Assembly (NCBI GenBank): GCA_016844365.1
Contig: JAENIT010000057.1
Coordinates: forward strand, 1 to 5,363
Length of the DNA stretch: 5,363 bases
From: Dehalococcoidia bacterium
GTDB taxonomy: Bacteria > Chloroflexota > Dehalococcoidia > SHYD01 > SHYC01
Direction of reading: 5' to 3'
The notes under the pieces were generated by a model. The model did not search any database and was not told where the DNA came from. It saw nothing but the letters and a program-made list of their open reading frames with translations. The position numbers and the translations under genes are program-made. Positions 1-4,376 of this stretch are shown here, piece by piece (position 1 is the stretch's first letter; the number at the start of each line of letters is the position of its first letter).

Positions 1-100
1 TGTCCCAGAACTCGGCCTCCTCTTCAATGGTCTTGAAGGTGGGGATACGGCTTTTCGCCCGATTTTCAGTGGCTGGTTTGTCTCGCTTTTCTTTTGGCAT
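1..100 (-). CDS. CopG-type antitoxin of a BrnT toxin pair, N-terminal part only
   Basis: Only the first 33 codons are inside the window; the gene runs off the left edge. It starts at ATG 100, five bases after the end of the toxin gene, and is served by a GGAGG site at 112-116 inside the toxin 3' end. The visible protein has a basic, hydrophilic start (MPKEKRDKPATENRAKSR) followed by IPTFKTIEEEAEFWD at residues 19-33. That second segment is the signature of CopG-like antitoxins (the 'IPxFKxxEEEAxFWDTHD' type), whose C-terminal part normally forms a ribbon-helix-helix DNA-binding dimer. The family role is to bind and neutralise the BrnT-like RNase and, with it, repress the shared promoter. The order toxin first, antitoxin second is the usual one for BrnT/BrnA. 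The DNA-binding part is outside the window, so this call rests on the N-terminal motif and the neighbour. Confidence 0.83.
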   Translation of the reverse strand, partial: MPKEKRDKPATENRAKSRIPTFKTIEEEAEFWD

Positions 101-105
101 AATTA

Positions 106-378
106 TTACCGCCTCCGATGTTGCTGGTATAGTCGTCGTTCATACTGACTAGCGTCCCGAGCTGTTACAACAGCATAAACACCACTTCCCCTGGGAGTCA
201 GGACGACCATAAGATAGCGACCTCCCAATGTTTGGCCAACGAAGCCGTACCGCCCGCTCCGAAGCCGAGTGACGAACGGGTCGTCGAAAACAACCTCCTC
301 CGCCTCGTGCACCCTGACATTGTGTCGAGCGATGTGTTCCGCTCGCCCTGGTCCGAAGATAAGCTCAGTGACTAGCAC
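106..378 (-). CDS. brnT: BrnT family toxin (type II toxin-antitoxin, probable RNase)
   Basis: A 90-residue basic protein, the usual length of BrnT toxins. Family landmarks in order: the HNVRVHEAEEVVFDDP segment at residues 19-34 (compare KHGVSFEEAxxVFxDP in the family), GRYGFVGQT at 42-50, the central strand YLMVVLTPRG at 55-64, and the C-terminal ARDASQYERRLY at 73-84, matching the conserved ARxAxxxERxxY tail. BrnT proteins fold like RelE-type RNases and inhibit translation by cleaving RNA. The N-terminal 'FEWD' strand of typical members is altered here to IFGPGRAEH. The start is a GTG at 378, with an in-frame stop five codons upstream; there is no good Shine-Dalgarno site before it. The gene ends in tandem TAA codons and is followed after a few bases by the CopG antitoxin. 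The upstream hydrolase lies 57 bases away on the same strand, but a -10 element in the gap suggests separate transcription. The family call is firm; activity is inferred. Confidence 0.87.
   Translation of the reverse strand: MLVTELIFGPGRAEHIARHNVRVHEAEEVVFDDPFVTRLRSGRYGFVGQTLGGRYLMVVLTPRGSGVYAVVTARDASQYERRLYQQHRRR
112..116 (-). promoter_or_regulatory. Ribosome binding site of the CopG antitoxin
   Basis: The minus strand reads GGAGG here, 11 bases before the antitoxin ATG at 100. It lies inside the last codons of the toxin, so the antitoxin is translated from its own strong site while the toxin GTG has none. That would favour antitoxin over toxin synthesis. Confidence 0.7.
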
Positions 379-399
379 AGCTTGTACGCTCTAGCCTTC

Positions 400-405
400 A
401 TTATA
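400..405 (-). promoter_or_regulatory. -10 element of the probable toxin-antitoxin promoter
   Basis: The minus strand reads a perfect TATAAT at 405-400. Transcription would begin near 393, about 15 bases before the toxin GTG. The hexamer 17 bases upstream (CAAGGG on the minus strand, 428-423) is a poor -35, so the promoter is either weak or depends on another factor. The -10 overlaps one unit of the tandem repeat at 402-421, which suggests direct repression by the antitoxin or toxin-antitoxin complex. Confidence 0.5.
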
Positions 406-421
406 ACGCAATATAACGCAA
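402..421. repeat. Tandem 10-base direct repeat, candidate operator of the toxin-antitoxin operon
   Basis: TATAACGCAA occurs twice back to back (402-411 and 412-421, plus strand). One unit overlaps the -10 element and the other covers the spacer just upstream. A 10-base period puts the two copies on the same face of the helix, as expected for cooperative binding by ribbon-helix-helix dimers. Binding by the CopG antitoxin is inferred from family behaviour only. Confidence 0.55.
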
Positions 422-435
422 TCCCTTGCCTCTCT

Positions 436-1095
436 TTACCCTTGGCCTTCCTTCCCCAAATACTTCGCGAAAAACCTCCCTACCTTCTCCACTATCTCCA
501 TCTCGAAGCCGTTCCAGAAGTGGTCGGCGCCGTCCACCAGGTGGAATTCCTTGGGTTCGGGGAGGGAGTCCAGGAATGCGGGAGTTCCCGGCGCGGCGGC
601 GAAGTTGTCGAAGGAACCGGTCATGATGAGCTTGGGCATCGCATAACCCGAGAGAGGGCTGCCCTCCTGCTCCCCCAGCCTCGCCGAGGGCGCGACGAGG
701 GCCAGGGCCTTGACTCTGGGTTCGCCGGGCGCAACGGCGGCGCTCACCCCAGACCCGAAGGAGTAGCCGGCAAGGCCGATGCGCTGGGAGTCTACAGCAA
801 GCTGTGATTCGAGGAAGGATATCGCGGCCGCCACGTCCTCCTGCTCGCCGATGCCGTCGCCGTAGGAGCCCTGGCTGCCCTCCACCCCTCGAAAGTTGAA
901 GCACAGGGAGCCGATGCCCGCGTGGCCCAGACCGTCACACGCGGCGTCTACCACGTTGTTGTCCATAGACCCCCCCATTCGAGGGTGGGGATGGCACACC
1001 ACCACCGCAGGATGAGGCCCCGGGCCATCGGGGAGGTCCAGAACACCCTCCAGGGTTATCGCGCCGCATGGGAATGTGACTCTCTTCTTAGCCAT
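436..1095 (-). CDS. Alpha/beta hydrolase, small dienelactone-hydrolase-like
   Basis: A 219-residue cytoplasmic serine hydrolase with no signal peptide. Numbered from the chosen start: CHPHPRMGG at 34-42 followed by SMDNN (43-47), the oxyanion-side signature of the COG2945-type hydrolases; FNFRG at 66-70; nucleophile elbow GYSFG at 110-114 with Ser112; the acid strand MTGSFDNF with Asp163; and GADHFW with catalytic His192. All three catalytic residues are therefore in place and the length fits the compact lidless subfamily. The natural substrate cannot be read from sequence; an ester or short acyl compound is likely. The start is ATG 1095, not the in-frame ATG at 1119: AAGGAGG stands seven bases before 1095, while the earlier codon would lie only a few bases from the predicted transcription start. 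The gene has its own promoter and precedes the toxin-antitoxin pair by 57 bases, with no functional link evident. Confidence 0.9.
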   Translation of the reverse strand: MAKKRVTFPCGAITLEGVLDLPDGPGPHPAVVVCHPHPRMGGSMDNNVVDAACDGLGHAGIGSLCFNFRGVEGSQGSYGDGIGEQEDVAAAISFLESQLAVDSQRIGLAGYSFGSGVSAAVAPGEPRVKALALVAPSARLGEQEGSPLSGYAMPKLIMTGSFDNFAAAPGTPAFLDSLPEPKEFHLVDGADHFWNGFEMEIVEKVGRFFAKYLGKEGQG

Positions 1096-1102
1096 ATCGC
1101 CG

Positions 1103-1109
1103 CCTCCTT
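1103..1109 (-). promoter_or_regulatory. Strong ribosome binding site that fixes the hydrolase start
   Basis: The minus strand reads AAGGAGG, seven bases before ATG 1095. This favours the shorter 219-residue product over the one starting at 1119, which would add MSQQGGGD and place the site inside the coding sequence. Confidence 0.8.
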
Positions 1110-1132
1110 GTTGGGACATCGATGACGCCTAG

Positions 1133-1162
1133 ATAATAGCAGGGGGTGTCCCCTGGGGTCAA
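1133..1162 (-). promoter_or_regulatory. Sigma-70-like promoter of the hydrolase gene
   Basis: On the minus strand, TTGACC (1162-1157) and TATTAT (1138-1133) are separated by 18 bases, both one mismatch from consensus. Transcription would start near 1126, giving a leader of about 30 bases to ATG 1095. The spacer is almost wholly occupied by a palindrome (1140-1155), a position where a bound protein would block or remodel the promoter. Confidence 0.6.
1140..1155. repeat. Perfect inverted repeat inside the hydrolase promoter spacer
   Basis: CAGGGG, four bases (GTGT), CCCCTG: six-base perfect arms lying exactly between the -35 and -10 hexamers. No T run follows on either strand, so it is not an obvious terminator. 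Its position suits an operator for a dimeric regulator. No candidate regulator gene is visible in the window. Confidence 0.5.
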
Positions 1163-1291
1163 AGCTATTTTCACCCAACGATGCGAGAACGCTCAGTCAT
1201 CTGTCTTTGCCACGGGCCGATGCGTCCACCATGCCTTGTTGAAGAGCCTGTCCAATCGTTTCCTTCGAGAGCCTCAGGCAACACTCTTCCC

Positions 1292-1320
1292 TTGACACCC
1301 AGGACTGAATTCGATATTCT
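1292..1320 (+). promoter_or_regulatory. Strong sigma-70-type promoter of the ETF fusion gene
   Basis: TTGACA (1292-1297, perfect consensus), a 17-base spacer, and TATTCT (1315-1320). Transcription would start near 1327, giving a leader of about 32 bases to ATG 1359. This is the closest match to a housekeeping promoter in the window and suggests steady, strong expression of the gene alone. Confidence 0.72.
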
Positions 1321-1350
1321 GTAATCCACTAACAAATAATAAGCGCGGAC

Positions 1351-1354
1351 GGAG
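1351..1354 (+). promoter_or_regulatory. Ribosome binding site of the ETF fusion gene
   Basis: GGAG lies four bases before ATG 1359, a slightly short spacing. A further GGA at 1347-1349 could contribute. The ATG opens directly into the conserved EtfB first strand (MKIVVCIKQVP), so the start is secure. Confidence 0.5.
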
Positions 1355-1358
1355 CGAT

Positions 1359-3209
1359 ATGAAGATAGTAGTATGCATTAAGCAGGTCCCCACCATAGCA
1401 GACCTCAAGTTCGATATGGAGAGCAAGCGAGTCATTAGGGAAGGCGTTCCTCTGGGCATCAACACCTTCGATCGCCGGGCCATCACTGAGGCCATTCGCA
1501 TCAAAAAGGAGCACGGCGCTGAGGTGGTGGCGATGACCATGGGGCCACCCCAGGCCAAGGACGCCTTGGTGGAGTGCCTGGCCCTGGGCGCGGACAAGGC
1601 CATCCACCTCTTGGATATGGCCTTCGCCGGCTCCGACACTCTCGCTACTTCCAAGGCCCTCGCTCTAGCAATAAAGAAGGAGGGGTTCGACCTGCTCCTC
1701 TTAGGGATGTTCAGCGTCGACGCCGAGACCGGACAGGTGGGGCCAGAGGTGGCGGAGCTTCTGGACATCCCCCAAATCTCTGGGGCCATTAAGATCGAGT
1801 TTAACTCGTCCCTGGACGAGGTGACCGTGGAACGGGAGACCGACGAGGGGTACGAGACCATCCGTAGCCGCTTGCCGGTCCTTGTCATGACACAAGAGCG
1901 CCTCAACACCCCCATTCGCGCTGAAGAGAGCGCCCTGGCCGCCGCCAGAGAGCGCCCGATAGAGATAATGACAGCGGCTGACTTGTCTCCAGACCCATCC
2001 ATCTTCGGCCAGGCTGGCTCGCCCACATCCGTCGCCGAGATTCGGATAATGAGCAGCACTCGAGAGAAGATGGTGATCGATGGAGATAATCCTACAGAGG
2101 CCGCCGAAAAGCTGGCCCAGTACCTGGTGTCGAAGGGGGTCTTTGGCCCGTGGAAGCGGCAAGACACCCTGCCCAAGCGGGCCAAGAAGCGCGATACGAA
2201 CGGCCGTGGTAACGGCAGGGCTGTCTGGACGGTGGCCGAGGTAGTCCAGAATCAGGTGAGAGGGGCGTCCCTGGAGCTGCTGGGCAAGGGGGCCGAGCTA
2301 GCGGATACTTTAGACGGTGAACTGGCGGCAGTGCTCATCGGGAACGGATTGGAATCTCACGCCAGAACTCTGACGGCTCACGGCGCTGACCGGGTGTACC
2401 TGGTTGAGCACGACGCCCTGGCTCATTACTCTCCTGAAGCCTACGCCGGCGCCCTAGCCGAGGCTATAACCGCCCACAAGCCCTATATAGTGCTGGTGCC
2501 CTCTACGGTTAGGGGCAGGGACTTTACACCCAGAGTCGCCGCCCGCCTGGGTCTGGGACTCACCGGCGACTGCGTGGGGCTGGACATCGACGGAGAGGGC
2601 CGATTGGTGCAGCTCAAGCCGGCCTTCGGCGGCAACGTGGTGGCCCCTATCCTCTCCCGCACAGTCCCGCAGATGGCTACGGTCAGGGCAGGAACCCTGA
2701 CCAAGCTGGAGCCAGACTGGAATCGGGAGACCGTGATCGAGCGGATGTCGCCCAGGGACATACGTCCCGCTAGAACTACAATGGAAGGCGCACCCAGAGA
2801 CCTGGGTATGGCCATAGTGGGCCTGGACAGCGCCAGAACCGTCGTAGGGGTGGGGATGGGAATAGGTGGCCCTGAGAACCTGCCAGTAGTCCAGAAGCTG
2901 GCCGACCTTTTCGGAGCGCCCCTGGGCAGCACTCGGAGGGTCGGCGATGTGGGCTGGCTCCCTGGCCAGCACCAGATAGGGCTGACCGGCAAAGTCCTGG
3001 CTCCTCAGCTATACATCTCTGTAGGCGTGAGGGGGGCCTTTAACCACATAATAGGCGTCCAGAAGGCGGAGATTGTGGTGGGAATCAACAACGATCCCAA
3101 AGCGGAGATCTTTGAGAACTGCGACTTCGGCATCGTGGGAGACTGGGCTCAGGTCGTCCCCGCCGTCACAGATGCCCTGACTCGTGCGAAAGAGCGGGCG
3201 GGGAAGTAA
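1359..3209 (+). CDS. Fused electron transfer flavoprotein, beta subunit joined to alpha subunit
   Basis: A 616-residue polypeptide with EtfB at 1 to about 262 and EtfA from about 287 to the end, joined by a basic, polar linker (about 265-287) containing KRAKKRDTNGRGNGR. ETF is a soluble heterodimer that takes electrons from flavin dehydrogenases and passes them to a quinone oxidoreductase or another acceptor. EtfB marks: MKIVVCIKQVP; INTFDRRAITEA (34-45); GADKAIHLLDMAFAGSDTLATS (from 77); DAETGQVGPEVAE (121-133), the nucleotide-phosphate loop; recognition-loop region about 181-205. EtfA marks: SLELLGK (304-310), RGRDFTPRVAARLG (385-398), KPAFGGNVVAP (420-430), TVRAG (441-445), and the FAD domain from about 495 with GGPENLPVV. 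Alignment by eye to human ETF keeps the FAD contacts Arg526 (R249), Thr543 (T266) and His563 (H286), while the usual SGAIQH reads RGAFNH and VGQTGK reads IGLTGK. The beta half resembles FixA-like, often bifurcating ETFs more than the housekeeping type, which is an inference. No dehydrogenase or FixCX partner is adjacent. Confidence 0.95.
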   Translation: MKIVVCIKQVPTIADLKFDMESKRVIREGVPLGINTFDRRAITEAIRIKKEHGAEVVAMTMGPPQAKDALVECLALGADKAIHLLDMAFAGSDTLATSKALALAIKKEGFDLLLLGMFSVDAETGQVGPEVAELLDIPQISGAIKIEFNSSLDEVTVERETDEGYETIRSRLPVLVMTQERLNTPIRAEESALAAARERPIEIMTAADLSPDPSIFGQAGSPTSVAEIRIMSSTREKMVIDGDNPTEAAEKLAQYLVSKGVFGPWKRQDTLPKRAKKRDTNGRGNGRAVWTVAEVVQNQVRGASLELLGKGAELADTLDGELAAVLIGNGLESHARTLTAHGADRVYLVEHDALAHYSPEAYAGALAEAITAHKPYIVLVPSTVRGRDFTPRVAARLGLGLTGDCVGLDIDGEGRLVQLKPAFGGNVVAPILSRTVPQMATVRAGTLTKLEPDWNRETVIERMSPRDIRPARTTMEGAPRDLGMAIVGLDSARTVVGVGMGIGGPENLPVVQKLADLFGAPLGSTRRVGDVGWLPGQHQIGLTGKVLAPQLYISVGVRGAFNHIIGVQKAEIVVGINNDPKAEIFENCDFGIVGDWAQVVPAVTDALTRAKERAGK

Positions 3210-3223
3210 CCTATCCCTATAAT

Positions 3224-3336
3224 CCCGCGCGGTCCTTCGACAGGCTCAGGACGAACGGAATAATCTCCCGTTCGTGTCCGACTTTATCGGACTCCGCAAG
3301 GCGGAGGTGAGCCTGTCGAACCATGAGCGGGTTTTT
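3224..3336 (+). terminator. Probable terminator of the ETF gene formed by the palindromic repeat
   Basis: The repeat is flanked by CCCGC (3224-3228) and GCGGG (3327-3331), which can extend the outer stem past a small internal mismatch. GCGGG is followed at once by TTTTT (3332-3336). Read from the ETF gene this has the form of a long stem plus a short U tract. No T run follows on the other strand, so termination of the converging DinB-like gene is not predicted here. The internal mismatch makes this a moderate call. Confidence 0.45.
3236..3320. repeat. Palindromic intergenic repeat with cloverleaf folding potential
   Basis: Outer arms TTCGACAGGCTCA (3236-3248) and its exact reverse complement (3308-3320) form a 13-bp stem. 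Inside are three consecutive hairpins with almost no unpaired bases between them: CGAACGG/CCGTTCG (3252-3258 with 3269-3275), TCCGA/TCGGA (3277-3281 with 3287-3291), and CTCCGC/GCGGAG (3292-3297 with 3301-3306). The result is a four-way junction. The arm resembles the TTCGACAGGCTCAGGACGAACGG-type repeats I know from intergenic regions of many bacterial genomes; these are thought to be short non-autonomous palindromic elements. It sits between two convergent genes, the typical location for such elements. It is not a tRNA: there is no CCA-type acceptor stem or T-loop. Confidence 0.75.
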
Positions 3337-3363
3337 GGTTCGCAAACGACGCCGTACGTCTTC

Positions 3364-3876
3364 TTACAGCCTCCGCCCATCCGTGGTGGTAACCACGTAG
3401 GCCGATTCCTTGCCCTGGATCTCGTCGATGTGCATCTGGTCGTGGCGGTAGAGGGACTTCAGGAACTGGTGCACGGACAGGTCGCCAAAGGGGGTGTTGC
3501 GCCCCACCCGATCGAACTCCTCATCGCTGGTCTCAGCGATGAACTTCAGGGTGTTCTCCCGAGCGTCATTCAGGCGCTGTAACAGCTCCTCCCGGCTCAT
3601 GCTCTCTGCCTCATTGTACAGGGCGGCCTCGCCGGGAGCCTCGGAGCGGCTATTCAAGTCTGGCGAGTCCTCGTCTCGCGCTCGCCTGGCCCAGCGGTCA
3701 ACGTAGCTTCTCTCCGCCTCCGCCGCGTGGAGGAGCATCCCCTTGGGGAAGCGATCCCCCTCCTTGTGGGGTGTTACTAACTGAGGCTCCGACAGGCTCT
3801 TGGCCAGCTCCAGAAACGCCTTGCGATTGGCCGTGAGCTTCTCTATAAGATCCCTTCGGTCCTTGGGGGTTATCAT
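3364..3876 (-). CDS. DinB-like (DinB/YfiT superfamily) putative metal-binding protein
   Basis: A 170-residue soluble, largely helical protein. Numbered from the chosen start, the likely metal-binding histidines of the DinB four-helix-bundle fold are His50 (in GMLLHAAEAERSY), His145 and His149 (in LYRHDQMHIDEIQG near the C-terminus). The H...H-x3-H arrangement and the length of roughly 150-175 residues fit the family. Family members include thiol-dependent transferases, metal hydrolases and stress-induced proteins, so the reaction cannot be stated. The start is taken as ATG 3876 because AAGGAG stands eight bases before it. A GTG at 3894 would add six residues but would put that site inside the gene. 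It has its own promoter (3919-3947) and converges on the ETF fusion across the palindromic repeat. Confidence 0.82.
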   Translation of the reverse strand: MITPKDRRDLIEKLTANRKAFLELAKSLSEPQLVTPHKEGDRFPKGMLLHAAEAERSYVDRWARRARDEDSPDLNSRSEAPGEAALYNEAESMSREELLQRLNDARENTLKFIAETSDEEFDRVGRNTPFGDLSVHQFLKSLYRHDQMHIDEIQGKESAYVVTTTDGRRL

Positions 3877-3884
3877 AATCTCGA

Positions 3885-3890
3885 CTCCTT
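3885..3890 (-). promoter_or_regulatory. Ribosome binding site that fixes the DinB-like start
   Basis: The minus strand reads AAGGAG, eight bases before ATG 3876. This is ideal spacing and argues against the upstream GTG at 3894. Confidence 0.72.
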
Positions 3891-3918
3891 CCACACCAAA
3901 ACATCCGCTGATACGTTG

Positions 3919-3947
3919 ACATTACCAGAGGCAGCGAAGTGTGGCAA
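3919..3947 (-). promoter_or_regulatory. Promoter module copy A, before the DinB-like gene
   Basis: On the minus strand, TTGCCA (3947-3942), a 17-base spacer, and TAATGT (3924-3919), with TGG directly before the -10 making an extended -10 element. The predicted start near 3912 leaves a leader of about 36 bases to ATG 3876. The surrounding 40 bases (about 3916-3957) recur in copy B (4326-4365). The two share the -35 and the 17 bases spanning the extended -10, but differ in the middle of the spacer. Confidence 0.6.
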
Positions 3948-3968
3948 GAGGGAAGGAATAGCTTCGGA

Positions 3969-4280
3969 TTATTGTCTCTCGTACAGGACAGTCGCTGCTT
4001 GAGGCAGCAAGAATGGCCTCTGCTCTTCATCGACCTCTGCCAGATTTATGAGGCGGAATTCCACGAAGGGTTTGCTAGAGGCTTGTAGAATCTCCCCTTC
4101 AATGTCGAAAATACGCCTCCGGAGGTCCCAGTCGAACGGCTTCGCGTCCAGAACTGTCCATATCTGTGCGAACTCGCCCTTACCCATCAGCAGAACTTTC
4201 TTGACCTCTTTAACAGATCGTACCTTGATAACAAATGTGTCCCCTAATTCCCCGACTGAGGTGATTTGCCGAGCTTTCAT
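3969..4280 (-). CDS. Hypothetical protein, 103 residues, family not recognised
   Basis: I do not recognise this protein. It is soluble, has no signal peptide or membrane segment, and contains neither cysteine nor histidine, so a metal site of the usual kind is unlikely. The pattern looks mixed beta-alpha: short alternating hydrophobic strands at about 15-21 (TFVIKVR), 28-32 and 38-44 (AQIWTVL), then a charged segment (DWDLRRRIFDIEGEIL, 50-65) and a further strand pair VEFRLINLAEVDEE (73-86), ending in LLPQAATVLYERQ. That it is a real gene is supported by an ATG at 4280 with an AAGGGG site nine bases upstream, a promoter module at 4329-4357, and its tight fit between the neighbouring genes. 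Its promoter closely matches that of the DinB-like gene downstream, so the two may be co-regulated. G+C appears lower than in the ETF gene. Confidence 0.7.
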   Translation of the reverse strand: MKARQITSVGELGDTFVIKVRSVKEVKKVLLMGKGEFAQIWTVLDAKPFDWDLRRRIFDIEGEILQASSKPFVEFRLINLAEVDEEQRPFLLPQAATVLYERQ

Positions 4281-4289
4281 CCTATCACA

Positions 4290-4295
4290 CCCCTT
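4290..4295 (-). promoter_or_regulatory. Ribosome binding site of the 103-residue gene
   Basis: The minus strand reads AAGGGG, nine bases before ATG 4280. The match is moderate, but it supports this start and the reality of the gene. Confidence 0.5.
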
Positions 4296-4328
4296 TAATA
4301 ACCGGTTTGCATTGCCTCCTATACCTTG

Positions 4329-4357
4329 ACATTACCAGAGGCGGGAGAGTATGGCAA
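4329..4357 (-). promoter_or_regulatory. Promoter module copy B, before the 103-residue gene
   Basis: On the minus strand, TTGCCA (4357-4352), a 17-base spacer, and TAATGT (4334-4329), again with TGG before the -10. The predicted start near 4322 gives a leader of about 42 bases to ATG 4280. The module begins only about ten bases beyond the stop of the GIY-YIG gene upstream. The plus-strand 17-mer TTGACATTACCAGAGGC (4326-4342) is identical to 3916-3932 in copy A. Confidence 0.6.
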
Positions 4358-4376
4358 TAGGAAGGCTCTTGAACAC

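Noticed and set aside
382..807. 141-codon plus-strand frame opposite the hydrolase
   Set aside because: Shadow of the conserved hydrolase, with no ribosome site and no recognisable protein pattern.
401..904. 167-codon minus-strand frame overlapping the hydrolase in another frame
   Set aside because: Arg/Gly-rich shadow translation; the true frame has the full catalytic triad and a strong ribosome site.
1096..1119. Longer hydrolase start at ATG 1119 (adds eight residues)
   Set aside because: The AAGGAGG site would fall inside the coding sequence, and the predicted transcription start leaves almost no leader.
1274..2185. 303-codon open frame on the minus strand, antisense to the EtfB half
   Set aside because: It lies opposite a clearly conserved ETF gene, is rich in Ser and Arg as expected of a shadow frame, and covers the ETF promoter; it matches no known family.
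2454..2992. Two overlapping minus-strand frames of about 170 codons under the EtfA half
   Set aside because: Both are antisense shadows of conserved EtfA sequence with low-complexity Pro/Ser/His-rich translations.
3218..3223. Perfect TATAAT on the plus strand just after the ETF stop
   Set aside because: No -35 at the right distance, and no plus-strand gene follows, so it is unlikely to be a working promoter.
3236..3320. Cloverleaf-shaped repeat considered as a tRNA or tRNA-like gene
   Set aside because: No 7-bp acceptor stem, no TTCRANNY T-loop and no seven-base anticodon loop; the outer stem is 13 bp and belongs to a known type of intergenic repeat.
3274..3582. 102-codon plus-strand frame running from the palindromic repeat into the DinB-like gene
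   Set aside because: It begins inside the repeat and continues antisense to a conserved gene; no ribosome site or family match.
3877..3894. Longer DinB-like start at GTG 3894
   Set aside because: The AAGGAG site ideally spaced for ATG 3876 would be internal, and the extra six residues match nothing in the family.
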